The notes beneath the pieces are model-generated. The model saw only the letters and a program-made list of their open reading frames with translations, had not been told where the DNA came from and made no database searches. This document shows, piece after piece, positions 15,464 to 24,374 of a stretch of 48,668 nucleotides of DNA. The stretch covers positions 943 through 49,610 of the forward strand of contig DKNY01000048.1 of the NCBI GenBank assembly GCA_002470275.1, given 5' to 3'. Source of the DNA: Gammaproteobacteria bacterium UBA7376 (lineage in GTDB: Bacteria > Pseudomonadota > Gammaproteobacteria > Pseudomonadales > Azotimanducaceae). How positions within the stretch are numbered: the first letter of the stretch is position 1; each line of letters starts with the position of its first letter. Both the position numbers and the translations under genes were made by a program.

Positions 15464-17853
15464 TCGAAACGAGCCTTTAGGCTTAACCCTAGGGTGCGCG
15501 GTCGATTGGTGGTGACGCGGGAATCGTAGTTCCCGGTATTGATGAAGATTTCAGCGCGCTCGTCCAACAGGTTCGTGGCATAAAGCTCCACACCATACTG
15601 ACCGTTCGCCAGTTCCCAACCCACACGCAGATCAAGGATGTTATAGGACTCCTGAAGCTGCGGCGTGGCATCTGCCTGGAAGGGTTCGGTAATCAGCAGG
15701 TTCCACATCTCTCCCGTATAGGAATAGGCCAGCTGTGCGTAGCCCGTGGTGTCTGCTGACTGCGACCAGCTGTAGCGCGCATTGGCTGAATAGCGCCACT
15801 CGGGTACGTAGGGCAGCTGTCGGCCCTTGGGTGCCCAAACAACGTCAGGGTCAACGGTGGAGTTGAAGTCCTCGGCGAGTTCGCTTTGGTTGTAGGTGGC
15901 CGCAAAGCCGATTGCCAGGTTGGCATTGACCATGGCGTTAACCTCTGCCTCGAAGCCATCCACTTCCGCGTTACCGGCGTTGGCTCGGAAAATCAGGGGC
16001 GAGATCAACAGGTCGTAAATAGACGTCTGAAAATCCGTCCACTCCATATGGTAAACAGCACCGTTAAAGGTCACCCGGCCGTCAGCCAGCTGAGCTTTCC
16101 AACCTAACTCGTAGGAGTCGAGAACATCCGGCTGGTAGGTTTCAGGAACGCTGGTATTGGTATCTCCTTCAGAGTTACCACCACCGGGTCGGAAGCCTTC
16201 AGCGTAGTTGAAGAATGCCAGGACGTTGTCACTGACCTCATAGGTCAGGTTTACCTTGTAGATGACGTCGTCCGTGCTGCCACTGCTGCCGTCACCGGCA
16301 TCCTTGGCATCATAGAAGTAGCCGCCCCAACCGGTGCCTGGACTTGAAAATTCTGATTCGAAGGCGCGCGCGCCTAGGGTGGCGGTCCAGCGATCCGTGA
16401 GGTCGTAGGTCACTTCTCCGAAGAGCGCCATCTGCTCCCACTCAGATTCCCACTCAGAGCTCCACCATTCGTTAGGCAGCGGTTCGCCGCCGTAGGAAGC
16501 AATGTAGTAGGCGCCGGGGCCGCCTTCATGCTGAATGCCGGGCATATTCCAAAAAATGAAGTTGTCGCTTTCATTCTTTTCGTAATACGCGCCTGCGATC
16601 CAGCTTAGTGGACCTTCGCTGGTTGAATTTAGGCGGACTTCATGGGAAATCCGCTCGGCCTGATAGTCGCCCTGGAAGTACATGCTGGGGTCGTTGCAGG
16701 CGACGTTGCCATACCAGTAGTAGTCATCACAGGCAAACTGCTGAATCCAGGTTGAGAAGGAAGCGTACTCCACATAATCCGAGTAGTCTGATGTGGACTC
16801 ACTGCCCCGATCAAAGTAAGACCCGGAGTAGACCAGTTCACCGAACCCCAGATCGCCCTCCAGGCTAAGGGCAATTTGGCTGTAGGTGGTCTCGCCGGAT
16901 TCAGGTCCGAAGCGCGCGACCTGGAGGTCTTCGTAGCGTGTTGGATCATGGTCCCAGGCACCCTGGGTTTCGCTCTTCTGATAGAAACCACTGAGCGTGC
17001 CGTCCCAGCGCTCCCCCAAGGAGGACCGCAAGGTGGCTCGAAAACCCTGGGTTTCTTCTTCGTTATAGGCGTCCCGCGCGAAGGCGGCGTTGGATGCCCT
17101 TGCGCCATTGCTATAGGTCCTCGATACCGCCACGTTGTCTACGAAACCGTCGGACTTGTCGTACCAGCCCACCAGCCTCAGCGCCGACATACCCTCTACT
17201 AGGGGGATATTCACAAATCCCTCGAGGGTGCTGACGCCGTCCGCGTCGTCTATGCGACCGACGGAAACATCAATGCCAGATTCGTATTTCGTGGGATCAG
17301 GCTTGTTGGTGATGATGCGAACCGTGCCAGACGTTGCACTCGCACCATAGTAAGTTCCCTGAGGACCGTTAAGAATCTCGATCCGCTCGATGTCGTAGCT
17401 GTGTAAATCCGCGATGCCGCCCGAGTAGGTTAGCGGCGCCTCATCCAGGTACATGGTCGCGGTCGCGGTATGGGTACGGTTGGGGTTGCTTCCATCCGCA
17501 ATGCCTCGGATGAACATCATCTGAGTACCCGGCCCCGCGCTGATATAAGAAATTGAGGGGCTGAGGTTGGCAAAGTCTTCAAAGCGAGAAATGCCCAGGT
17601 TTTCAATCTGGTCCTCGGTAAAGGCCTGTATGGATAACGGCACATCCTGCAGGTTGTTGGCTCTTCGGGTGGCGGTGACCACCACCTCCTCGATACTCGC
17701 AGCGGGTGCCTCTGAGGCTATCACGATGCCCGGCAGTGTCCCTGAGGCCAAGGCAATGGCGCTAGCCAAGGCGGTTCGTTTAAGCATCGGCGTTTTTTGG
17801 GTTCCAGCAGACGGACGTAGTTTTGGTGTATCGGTATTTTTATTAGCGTTCAC
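15460..17853 (-). CDS. TonB-dependent outer-membrane receptor, coupled to esterase
   Basis: This is an outer-membrane active-transport receptor of 797 residues. The long basic N-terminus precedes a signal (ALASAIALASGTLPGIVIA), then a TonB box EEVVVTATRR, a plug containing LNGPQGTYYGASATSGTVRI, and a barrel whose last strand ends LGLSLKARFD with terminal Phe-Asp. The start is GTG 17853 with GGGAGAG 7-8 bases upstream. Barrel loops are rich in Tyr/Trp/Gly/Asp (for example GGEPLPNEWWSSEWESEW), suggesting an aromatic or glycosidic ligand site. The four-base overlap with the downstream carboxylesterase places the two in one transcript. Ligand unknown; ester of a plant, algal or steroid type is a guess. 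Confidence 0.95.
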   Translation of the reverse strand: MNANKNTDTPKLRPSAGTQKTPMLKRTALASAIALASGTLPGIVIASEAPAASIEEVVVTATRRANNLQDVPLSIQAFTEDQIENLGISRFEDFANLSPSISYISAGPGTQMMFIRGIADGSNPNRTHTATATMYLDEAPLTYSGGIADLHSYDIERIEILNGPQGTYYGASATSGTVRIITNKPDPTKYESGIDVSVGRIDDADGVSTLEGFVNIPLVEGMSALRLVGWYDKSDGFVDNVAVSRTYSNGARASNAAFARDAYNEEETQGFRATLRSSLGERWDGTLSGFYQKSETQGAWDHDPTRYEDLQVARFGPESGETTYSQIALSLEGDLGFGELVYSGSYFDRGSESTSDYSDYVEYASFSTWIQQFACDDYYWYGNVACNDPSMYFQGDYQAERISHEVRLNSTSEGPLSWIAGAYYEKNESDNFIFWNMPGIQHEGGPGAYYIASYGGEPLPNEWWSSEWESEWEQMALFGEVTYDLTDRWTATLGARAFESEFSSPGTGWGGYFYDAKDAGDGSSGSTDDVIYKVNLTYEVSDNVLAFFNYAEGFRPGGGNSEGDTNTSVPETYQPDVLDSYELGWKAQLADGRVTFNGAVYHMEWTDFQTSIYDLLISPLIFRANAGNAEVDGFEAEVNAMVNANLAIGFAATYNQSELAEDFNSTVDPDVVWAPKGRQLPYVPEWRYSANARYSWSQSADTTGYAQLAYSYTGEMWNLLITEPFQADATPQLQESYNILDLRVGWELANGQYGVELYATNLLDERAEIFINTGNYDSRVTTNRPRTLGLSLKARFD

Positions 17854-17992
17854 AGAAATTCTCTCCCTTTTCCGTAGTCATAGGGAAACATAAGTTGGGG
17901 AAAGGCTCAATCCCTGGGCCGGCTGGGGTTATGTTTTCGTGGGGCATGAAATTTTAGCTCGTCTGGTGCGTCGAGCCCCTAAGCTTCGAGGC

Positions 17993-19945
17993 CTAAGCTT
18001 TTAGCCCCGCTAGGGCGGTCTTTAGGGGCTCAAGCCATGGCTCGTAATGTCGCCAATGGCCCACGCCGCTGGCGTATATGGGTTGCCTTACCTGCTGTGC
18101 GCTGGCGGTGCGCACGGCCCGCTTGGTTTGGTGAAACGTAATGCACGCTGCCTCGAACTCTAGCCCGCAATGGCTCAGGAGGCGGCGAACCTGGCCTTCA
18201 AGGTCGGCCACAACGTCCTCATAGCGAACGCTCAGAACGCGCTGGGGCAATACCCGCTGCCAGTGTTCGATCATCGTGATGTAACTTTTGTAGTAGCCGG
18301 CAAGAACGTCTAGGTCGTAGCTAAAGGTTTGTCCGCGGGCAAAGTTTTGCTTAAAGACGGAAAAGCAGCAGTCCATGGGGTCCCTGCGAGCGTCGACAAA
18401 GACCGCTTGGGGCAGCATTTTGGCCACAAGCCCAATGTGCGGGAAATTATTGGGCATTTTGTCGATGAAAAATGGCTTGTTGCCACGGAAGGCGCGGGTC
18501 TCCTCAAGGTAGCGATGGCCTAAGGCGTGCCAATGATCGTCGGACTGAACCGTCAAAGCACCAGGATAGCCATGTGGCCCAGCATCAATTTCCCGGCTGT
18601 AGTTCAGGATATGCGGTAACTCCATGGTGCCTTCAACGGCCGAATGGGAGGCCAGAATTTGTTCCAAGAGGGTAGATCCTGCCCTGGGCATACCCAGAAT
18701 AAAGATCGGAACGGTCACCGCTCCCGTGGGCTTCGCCGGCGGCTGCATCTGCTCTGTCGCCCTGCGAATGTCTGCACCGCGGGTGTTGAAATCGTCCAGC
18801 GGGAACTGTTCATGTTTCGCCTTGATGGCGTTGCCTTGCCCATAGTGCTCAAAGGAGGCCTGGAAAGCTTGACGATCCTCATAGGCCTTGCCTAAGGCAA
18901 AATGAAAGGCAGCGCGGTCCTGCTCGGTGGTGTCTTTGTGCTTTAGCGCCGCCAGCATTGCCTGGATTTCATCGTCTCCAAAGCGATAGGTTTTCAAATC
19001 CGCCTTGCTCCACATGGCTTCGCCGAGGAGCGGGTTGTGCGACAGAGCTCGGCTGTAGGCGGCTTCACTGGCCTGGGGGTTGCCTAACGTTTTTTCAACG
19101 TGGCCCAGAGACAGCATCACCCGAGGTTGGTCGGTTTTGAGTTCCAGTGATTTGCGAAAGGCGTCTCGAGCAGCCTCAGGGTCCAAGGCGCTGGCTAGGA
19201 CCGTGCCCAACATCGTCCAGCAGTCTGCCACGCCCGGGGCTAATGCAACCGCTCGCTCTGCCGCGTGTTTGGCGGCGGCGTAATCGGCTCGCTCGCTGTG
19301 CGCTCGGGCAAGGCCTCGCCACAGGGCGTCGGTGTGGGGAGAGATGCGCTGACCGTGTTTCAGCAGTCGCGTTGCATCCCCGACAGCGCCCGCGTCCATG
19401 GCAATGGTGGCCAGGCCGATTAAGGCATGTACATGATCTGGGTTTTCCTTCAGCACTCCCCTGAATGCAGCCTCTGCATCCCGACCCCGCCCCTGAGACA
19501 GAGAGCGCACGCCTTGAGCGATGCGCGTGCGTAGCGGATCCACTTCTGCCGCCTTTCTGAAAGCCGCGCGTCCCTGCTCAGGATCGCCTAGCTCGATTCG
19601 GACGTTGCCGAGCAGCTGCCAAGCTTCTGCATTGTGCAACACGGGGCACAGCGGCTCTAAAATGTGGCTCGCCTGCTGACTTTGCTGCCCTTCGAAGAGC
19701 GCGCGCGCATAGTCCAAGTTCGCCCGATGAAAGTCAGGGGCCGCGTTCACCGCGTCAGCAAGCAGCGAGATGGCCTCCTCGGGCCTGCCCTGACCGAGCC
19801 GTATGACGCCGAGCAGGCGCAGGCTATTGGGCTCCTTGGGGTCTTCGCTTAAAATGTCCGAAAGCAGTTTTTCTGCGGCGTCGATGTCTCGCTGCCGCAG
19901 CAAGGCTTCCGCTTGAGCGAAGAGATCTTTGATGGCTGTGGTCAA
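17993..19945 (-). CDS. TPR-repeat sulfotransferase family protein
   Basis: The N-terminal two-thirds (residues 1-310) is a chain of about eight tetratricopeptide repeats. The C-terminal third is a sulfotransferase domain with the PAPS 5-phosphosulfate loop GMPRAGSTLLEQ at 418-429 and the 3-phosphate region FVDARRDPMDCCFSVFKQNF around 530. It would transfer sulfate from PAPS, with the TPRs recruiting a protein or polymer partner. The start is a TTG at 19945, well supported by AGGAGG exactly 8 bases upstream. It lies 139 bases upstream of the TonB receptor on the same strand. The gap holds a direct repeat CCTAAGCTT (17978 and 17992) and a weak five-bp stem, but no convincing terminator. Acceptor unknown. 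Confidence 0.9.
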   Translation of the reverse strand: MTTAIKDLFAQAEALLRQRDIDAAEKLLSDILSEDPKEPNSLRLLGVIRLGQGRPEEAISLLADAVNAAPDFHRANLDYARALFEGQQSQQASHILEPLCPVLHNAEAWQLLGNVRIELGDPEQGRAAFRKAAEVDPLRTRIAQGVRSLSQGRGRDAEAAFRGVLKENPDHVHALIGLATIAMDAGAVGDATRLLKHGQRISPHTDALWRGLARAHSERADYAAAKHAAERAVALAPGVADCWTMLGTVLASALDPEAARDAFRKSLELKTDQPRVMLSLGHVEKTLGNPQASEAAYSRALSHNPLLGEAMWSKADLKTYRFGDDEIQAMLAALKHKDTTEQDRAAFHFALGKAYEDRQAFQASFEHYGQGNAIKAKHEQFPLDDFNTRGADIRRATEQMQPPAKPTGAVTVPIFILGMPRAGSTLLEQILASHSAVEGTMELPHILNYSREIDAGPHGYPGALTVQSDDHWHALGHRYLEETRAFRGNKPFFIDKMPNNFPHIGLVAKMLPQAVFVDARRDPMDCCFSVFKQNFARGQTFSYDLDVLAGYYKSYITMIEHWQRVLPQRVLSVRYEDVVADLEGQVRRLLSHCGLEFEAACITFHQTKRAVRTASAQQVRQPIYASGVGHWRHYEPWLEPLKTALAGLKA

Positions 19946-20152
19946 AACGTTGGCCTCCTAGACCGACCGGCATTTTTATTATCCAGAACCTGCAGGCCCA
20001 AGGTCCTGTTGAGGCTCAAAGGGTATTGCGGCGTCACGAGGGTAGCCAGACAAACCGAATTTGGAAAGTTCCCGTGGCCGGTCTGCATAAGAGGGTTCAT
20101 CGGGGATTGGGGTATTATTCCTAGCAAGAATGTCACTAACGAGGATAACAGC

Positions 20153-20686
20153 ATGAAGCTTGGATGGTCTCACGCCGTACTGTACGTTCAAGAGGAAGCG
20201 AGCATGTTGGCATTCTACACGGGGGTTCTGGGCTTCCAGGTCGTTGATCGCGGCCCGCTTGATCACGGCGCACCGGACATTATTTTTTTGAGCCAGGATG
20301 CGGACGAACACCACCAGCTGGCAATGGTTCCAGTGCGTCGAGACAGTGCTCCCTCAAATTCGGTGAATCACTTTGCCTTCAGAACGGATTGTTTTAAGGA
20401 CATTCAGCGACTTCATGAGGTGTTGATGGACCTTGACGGGATCAGCGTAGCACCGCTGTCCCATGGCAACACCCTGTCCATTTATTTCAATGATCCCGAG
20501 GGCAATGGCCTGGAAGTCTTTTGGGATACGCCTTGGCATGTTTCTCAGCCACAAGGGAAGCGCTGGGATATCAGTCTGGATGAGGGGAGAGCTCTGCTCT
20601 GGGTCCAGGAGCAATTTGGGCATGAGCCTGGGTTTTGTCCCCGTGAAGCGTATGCTCAGCAGCGCCGGTTGGCCCTTGAGCGCTAG
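20153..20686 (+). CDS. VOC-fold (extradiol dioxygenase/glyoxalase-like) protein
   Basis: A single vicinal-oxygen-chelate module of about 125 residues plus a tail, 177 residues in all. Likely metal ligands are His7 (WSHAVLYV), His73 (NHFAF) and Glu121 (GNGLEVFW), the two-His-one-Glu set of extradiol dioxygenases and related enzymes. The open frame reaches back to 19913, but ATG 20153 with GAGG eight bases upstream begins exactly at the domain. The FAD monooxygenase starts about 4 bases after its stop, so the two are probably cotranscribed; hydroxylation of an aromatic ring followed by cleavage or isomerisation would fit. The family also includes glyoxalases and resistance proteins, so a ring-cleaving role is not proven. 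Confidence 0.82.
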   Translation: MKLGWSHAVLYVQEEASMLAFYTGVLGFQVVDRGPLDHGAPDIIFLSQDADEHHQLAMVPVRRDSAPSNSVNHFAFRTDCFKDIQRLHEVLMDLDGISVAPLSHGNTLSIYFNDPEGNGLEVFWDTPWHVSQPQGKRWDISLDEGRALLWVQEQFGHEPGFCPREAYAQQRRLALER

Positions 20687-20689
20687 CCC

Positions 20690-21916
20690 TTGGCAGCGTT
20701 AGTACCGGTGTCGTCTAGGCGATCCCTCCCCGGCGAGGGTCTGCATGCCCTGGTGGTTGGGGGTGGTATTGGTGGCCTGACAGCGGCTCTGTGTCTGGCC
20801 CGATTGGGGCATCACGTCAGCGTGTTCGAGGAGGCGCCACAATTCGAGGACGTCGGAGCAGGCGTGCAGATTTCACCGAATGGCGCACATGTGCTGCATG
20901 CGCTGGGTCTTGAAGCTGAGCTTAAGGCGCAAGCCTTTCAACCAGAGGCGGCCGTAGTGCGTCATTGGCGAAGCGGCAAGACGATCATGACATCTCCGCT
21001 CGGCGAGAGCGTTCATCACAAGTACGGTTTCCCCTACTACCACCTACATCGTGCAGATCTTCATCGAGTCCTGAGTCAGGCGGTGGTGCAGCAGAGCAAT
21101 ATTGAACTCAGACTGGGAGCTTCGGTGGCCCATGTTCAGGCCCGCGAACGCTCGGTCTCGGTATCCCATCGCGATGGGACCTGTCAAGGCGACCTGCTAA
21201 TTGGCGCAGACGGCATTCACTCGGCGATTCGCCGTAACCTCTGGGGCCTGGAAAATGCACAATTCACCGGCAATGTTGCCTGGAGAGCCTTAGTGGATGC
21301 AGCCCGGATGCCGGCTGGATTGATCCCTCCCGTCTCCGGTGTCTGGTGGGGACCCGGAAAACACTTTGTGCACTATTACGTGCGCGGTGGCACCTTGATC
21401 AACTGTGTATGCGTGGTCGAAAAGCAAGGCTGGGAGGTGGAGTCCTGGACGGTGCCAGGCGAACTAACAGAACTCAAAGCCGACTTTGCTGGGTGGCACC
21501 CCCATATTCAGGCGCTCATTGACCAGGCAGATTCGGACTCTCTTTATAAGTGGGCTCTTTACGACCGACAGCCCATAGCGCCGTGGGGGCAGGGGTTAAT
21601 GACCCTGTTGGGCGATGCAGTTCATCCCACGCTTCCCTTTCTGGCCCAAGGCGCCAACATGGCTATCGAGGATGGCATGGTGCTCGCCAACTGTTTGACC
21701 TGCGCTAACACCGTGGATCAAGGTCTGAGGCGATATGAGGCTCTGCGCGGCCCAAGGACTGCAGGGATTCAACGCCAGTCGAGACGCAATGCCCGACTTT
21801 TTCATCTCGCACAACCCATGGCCACCCTGCGAGATGTATTCGCCCAGAAGCTTGGGGACAGAACGCTTCACAACATTTACGCCTATCGGGCTGCCGAGGT
21901 CGGTATAAAGCCCTGA
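20690..21916 (+). CDS. FAD-dependent aromatic monooxygenase (salicylate hydroxylase-like)
   Basis: This belongs to the group A flavoprotein hydroxylases. It has the dinucleotide motif VVGGGIGGLTAAL near residue 20, the GADGIHS motif near 168 and the FAD/NAD motif LLGDAVHPTLPFLAQGANMAIEDG near 305. Length 408 fits salicylate- or 3-hydroxybenzoate-hydroxylase relatives, which use NAD(P)H and O2 to hydroxylate a phenolic acid. The start is uncertain: TTG 20690 or GTG 20708, neither with a clear ribosome binding site, and translational coupling to the VOC gene four bases upstream may be used. Convergent with the next gene, 33 bases apart. Confidence 0.88.
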   Translation: MAALVPVSSRRSLPGEGLHALVVGGGIGGLTAALCLARLGHHVSVFEEAPQFEDVGAGVQISPNGAHVLHALGLEAELKAQAFQPEAAVVRHWRSGKTIMTSPLGESVHHKYGFPYYHLHRADLHRVLSQAVVQQSNIELRLGASVAHVQARERSVSVSHRDGTCQGDLLIGADGIHSAIRRNLWGLENAQFTGNVAWRALVDAARMPAGLIPPVSGVWWGPGKHFVHYYVRGGTLINCVCVVEKQGWEVESWTVPGELTELKADFAGWHPHIQALIDQADSDSLYKWALYDRQPIAPWGQGLMTLLGDAVHPTLPFLAQGANMAIEDGMVLANCLTCANTVDQGLRRYEALRGPRTAGIQRQSRRNARLFHLAQPMATLRDVFAQKLGDRTLHNIYAYRAAEVGIKP

Positions 21917-21948
21917 GCCCCCAGATCAGCGGGCAATAAATCAAAGGG

Positions 21949-22719
21949 TTACCCGGTGGACAGCTCCAAGCTAACGAAGGCCATATAAAGGGCCGCGCCC
22001 AGCAGCATTAACGACAGGGTGAGTCGACCGAAGTCATTCAGTACGGTTTCGTCTGGCTCTACCGTTGGGAAGGCGATCGTCAGCAGTATTTTGAGGAAAA
22101 CACTGTACAGCAGGGCCAAGCAGCCAAGGGTCAAGATAGACGCTAGGGAATCCAGCTCATAGAGGTCCTGCAGGGCGGTCGCCCCGCTGAGTCCAAGGCC
22201 CGTTAAACCCACAGCGGGCAAATAGCTGATGAGATCTGCGGAGAAGCTTGCTGAGGGCCTCAGTCTGCTTAGGCTGCTGATGATCAGGACCCCCAACAGG
22301 ATGAAGACTATGGCGATCGTGCTTAGGTAGGCGCTGGCAGGCGCTGTCATCAGCGCTGCGGCGGTTAAAATGCCGATGATCATGATTAGAGCGCCGACTC
22401 GAAACGCAAGAGGAGGGGGCTCCGCCAGGGCTTGATAGTCTCTGCTCAGCATGTGGAAGGGCAGCTTGAGCAAGAGGCCATAGAGTAGCGGCAACAGGGC
22501 TAGGGCAGCGATAAAGTGAAAGGAATACAGCCCGTTGGTGTCGTAAAGGATGCCGATAGCGCCGATCACCAGGTAAGCAATGCCCAAATCTATCATTAGC
22601 CGATTTGAAAGCAGACAAAATCGCCGCCAGACAAAACCACTGCCCAGTAAGACAGCTAAAATCGGGCCTAGGATCATGGCGATGGCCGGCAAGTCTAGTG
22701 AGCCTGCAAATGCGAGCAC
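21949..22719 (-). CDS. Polytopic membrane protein of unknown function
   Basis: I do not recognise the family. The 256-residue chain has about eight hydrophobic segments in sequence (near residues 10-30, 40-60, 65-85, 105-125, 133-152, 165-182, 193-215, 228-250) with short hydrophilic loops and no clear cofactor motif. The start is GTG 22719 with AGGAGA seven bases upstream. It is preceded directly by a hairpin and T run (22731-22752), so transcription from the GPH transporter upstream is likely to stop just before its ribosome binding site. Its own promoter would have to lie within or before that hairpin. Confidence 0.75.
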   Translation of the reverse strand: MLAFAGSLDLPAIAMILGPILAVLLGSGFVWRRFCLLSNRLMIDLGIAYLVIGAIGILYDTNGLYSFHFIAALALLPLLYGLLLKLPFHMLSRDYQALAEPPPLAFRVGALIMIIGILTAAALMTAPASAYLSTIAIVFILLGVLIISSLSRLRPSASFSADLISYLPAVGLTGLGLSGATALQDLYELDSLASILTLGCLALLYSVFLKILLTIAFPTVEPDETVLNDFGRLTLSLMLLGAALYMAFVSLELSTG

Positions 22720-22730
22720 GGTGTTCTCCT

Positions 22731-22752
22731 AAAAAATGGGGTCCTTGGACCC
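22731..22752 (-). terminator. Intrinsic terminator abutting the next gene's ribosome binding site
   Basis: On the minus strand a GGGTC/GACCC stem with a four-base loop (22739-22752) is followed by six T residues (plus-strand A run 22731-22736), then immediately by AGGAGA and the GTG start of the 256-residue membrane protein. A second hairpin, GCAGCG/CGCTGC with a five-base loop, lies just upstream at 22789-22805. The stem is short, so leaky termination or attenuation is possible. Confidence 0.5.
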
Positions 22753-22861
22753 TTGGTTTTGAGTGAAATTCTAACCTTTATATCCGCCGCAGCGTTTTCC
22801 GCTGCAGCGCTGCTGCTGAAAATAGGTCTCTGGGTGTGCGGATCTCTTTTTTGCGCCAGCA

Positions 22862-24232
22862 TTACGTCTGCTCTTGCTGGGTTTCGCGTGCGCTTAACGC
22901 AGCCTGTATTTGTTGGTGGCGCGCTCGAGACATGGCGTATTTTCGCAGTGGCAGGTAGGCGAGCAAGAGACCGCTGGCGCTGCCAAGACAAAAGGTCCAT
23001 AGCAGACCCCCATTTGCAAAGTCACTGTTCACGCCGCCAGGTACATAGTTAAACAGGTATTCCAGGGTTAGGAAGCTGGCGCCCACACCAAAGGCTGCGC
23101 CTAGTTTATTGGTGGTGGTCAGCAAAGCAAAAAATAATCCGGCTCTATTCTTGCCCGTTTTGAGCTCATCCTCGTCCGTTAAGTCGGCCATCATGGAGCG
23201 CAGGAGCATGGGCGCAGCGCCATAGGCAATTCCGTAGCAGATCGTAAAACTCCAGAGCATTATGACGCTGCCAGGTTGCGCAATGGCAGTTAAAAGCAGG
23301 TTCATCCCGCCGCCGTATAGCAAGGCCACCTTGAGGGCGCGATCTTTGCCGATCCTGTAGGCGAGCTGCATCCAGAGGGGCATGGCGAAGAAACTGGCGA
23401 GGAAGTAGAAGAGAAGGGAAATGCTGGCATGACTCGGTAGCTGGAAATAGTTGCTAGCGACAAAAATATAAAGGGCCCCGGAGATGGCGGTGCCAAGACC
23501 GGAAAGCAGGTCAGCAGCCAGCAACCGCCACATCAGGTGATTTTGAACGATTAGTCTGACAGCTTCGTCCCAGGGTACCGCAGTTGTTGAGCGGCTGCGG
23601 CTATCCGGTACTAAGAACAACGTGGGGATCAGCAGCAGGGGTAAAAGAATCAGGCAAAACCAACCCATCCCCGCGATTTTAGTCTGTTGGTCGCTGTAGC
23701 CGTTGAGCTCTAGGGCTGCCGGCAGAGCTAATACTGAGGTCATGCCCGCGATAATGAAAATTTCACGCCAGCCGAAGAGGCGAGATCTCGCATCGTATCC
23801 CACCGCCAATTCTGCGCCCCATGACAGGTGAGAAATGGTGAGCATGGTATAGCCCGCATAGAGCAGCAGCAGCCAGCAGGCGAGGTAGGCTGCGTCGACG
23901 GCCTGGGGATCGGGAATGAAAACCATCCAGATCGATACCATGAGCAGCGGGATCGAGAGGGCCACCCAGTGCTTTCGGCGTCCCCAGCGAGTGTCGTACC
24001 TATCGATCAAAAGGCCCATTAAGGGGTCCGTGACCACATCGAAAATCCTGGCCAGGGTGAAAATCAGGCCAACGGTCGCTAGCGAAAGTCCCAAGCCCTC
24101 GGAGTAAAATCTGGGTAGATAGACCGCAAGGGGCATACCCATAGCCGCTACGGGCAAGGTGATACCGGAGTAGGCTGCCAGCACGCCCTTGCTGAGTCCC
24201 GGGCGATTGGCACTGAACGCCTCTGTCTTCAA
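22862..24232 (-). CDS. GPH-type (MelB-like) MFS cation symporter
   Basis: A second glycoside-pentoside-hexuronide:cation symporter, 456 residues with about 12 membrane segments. The N-terminal signature is DVVTDPLMGLLIDRYDTRWGRRKHW near residues 64-88, split by a turn, and the second is WGAELAVGYDARSRLFGWRE near 140. The start is TTG 24232 (no ATG nearby) with GAGGGGG about six bases upstream. It is not closely similar in sequence to the one at 4599-6059 apart from family motifs. A short palindrome TCAAC-N5-GTTGA lies 40 bases upstream of the start. Solute unknown. Confidence 0.88.
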   Translation of the reverse strand: MKTEAFSANRPGLSKGVLAAYSGITLPVAAMGMPLAVYLPRFYSEGLGLSLATVGLIFTLARIFDVVTDPLMGLLIDRYDTRWGRRKHWVALSIPLLMVSIWMVFIPDPQAVDAAYLACWLLLLYAGYTMLTISHLSWGAELAVGYDARSRLFGWREIFIIAGMTSVLALPAALELNGYSDQQTKIAGMGWFCLILLPLLLIPTLFLVPDSRSRSTTAVPWDEAVRLIVQNHLMWRLLAADLLSGLGTAISGALYIFVASNYFQLPSHASISLLFYFLASFFAMPLWMQLAYRIGKDRALKVALLYGGGMNLLLTAIAQPGSVIMLWSFTICYGIAYGAAPMLLRSMMADLTDEDELKTGKNRAGLFFALLTTTNKLGAAFGVGASFLTLEYLFNYVPGGVNSDFANGGLLWTFCLGSASGLLLAYLPLRKYAMSRARHQQIQAALSARETQQEQT

Positions 24233-24271
24233 CTTGAGCCCCCTCTGAAACCCGGTCTTGGTCTAGGTTCA

Positions 24272-24286
24272 TCAACCTTTAGTTGA
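24272..24286. promoter_or_regulatory. Inverted repeat upstream of the second GPH transporter
   Basis: TCAAC at 24272-24276 and GTTGA at 24282-24286 are exact reverse complements separated by five bases, in the 142-bp gap between the PhyH gene end and the transporter start. This could be an operator. Five-base arms also arise by chance. Confidence 0.2.
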
Positions 24287-24374
24287 CACAGGTCTTTGTA
24301 TCAGACCCGGGGCTTGAAGGCACTCTTCTCTGTGCGGATAGCTCAGCGAACGTGCCTCGAAAGAGAGAGGGGGA

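Noticed and set aside
17978..18000. Direct repeat CCTAAGCTT near the sulfotransferase stop
   Set aside because: Two nine-base copies only, one overlapping the stop region; too small to be called a mobile-element footprint or attachment site.
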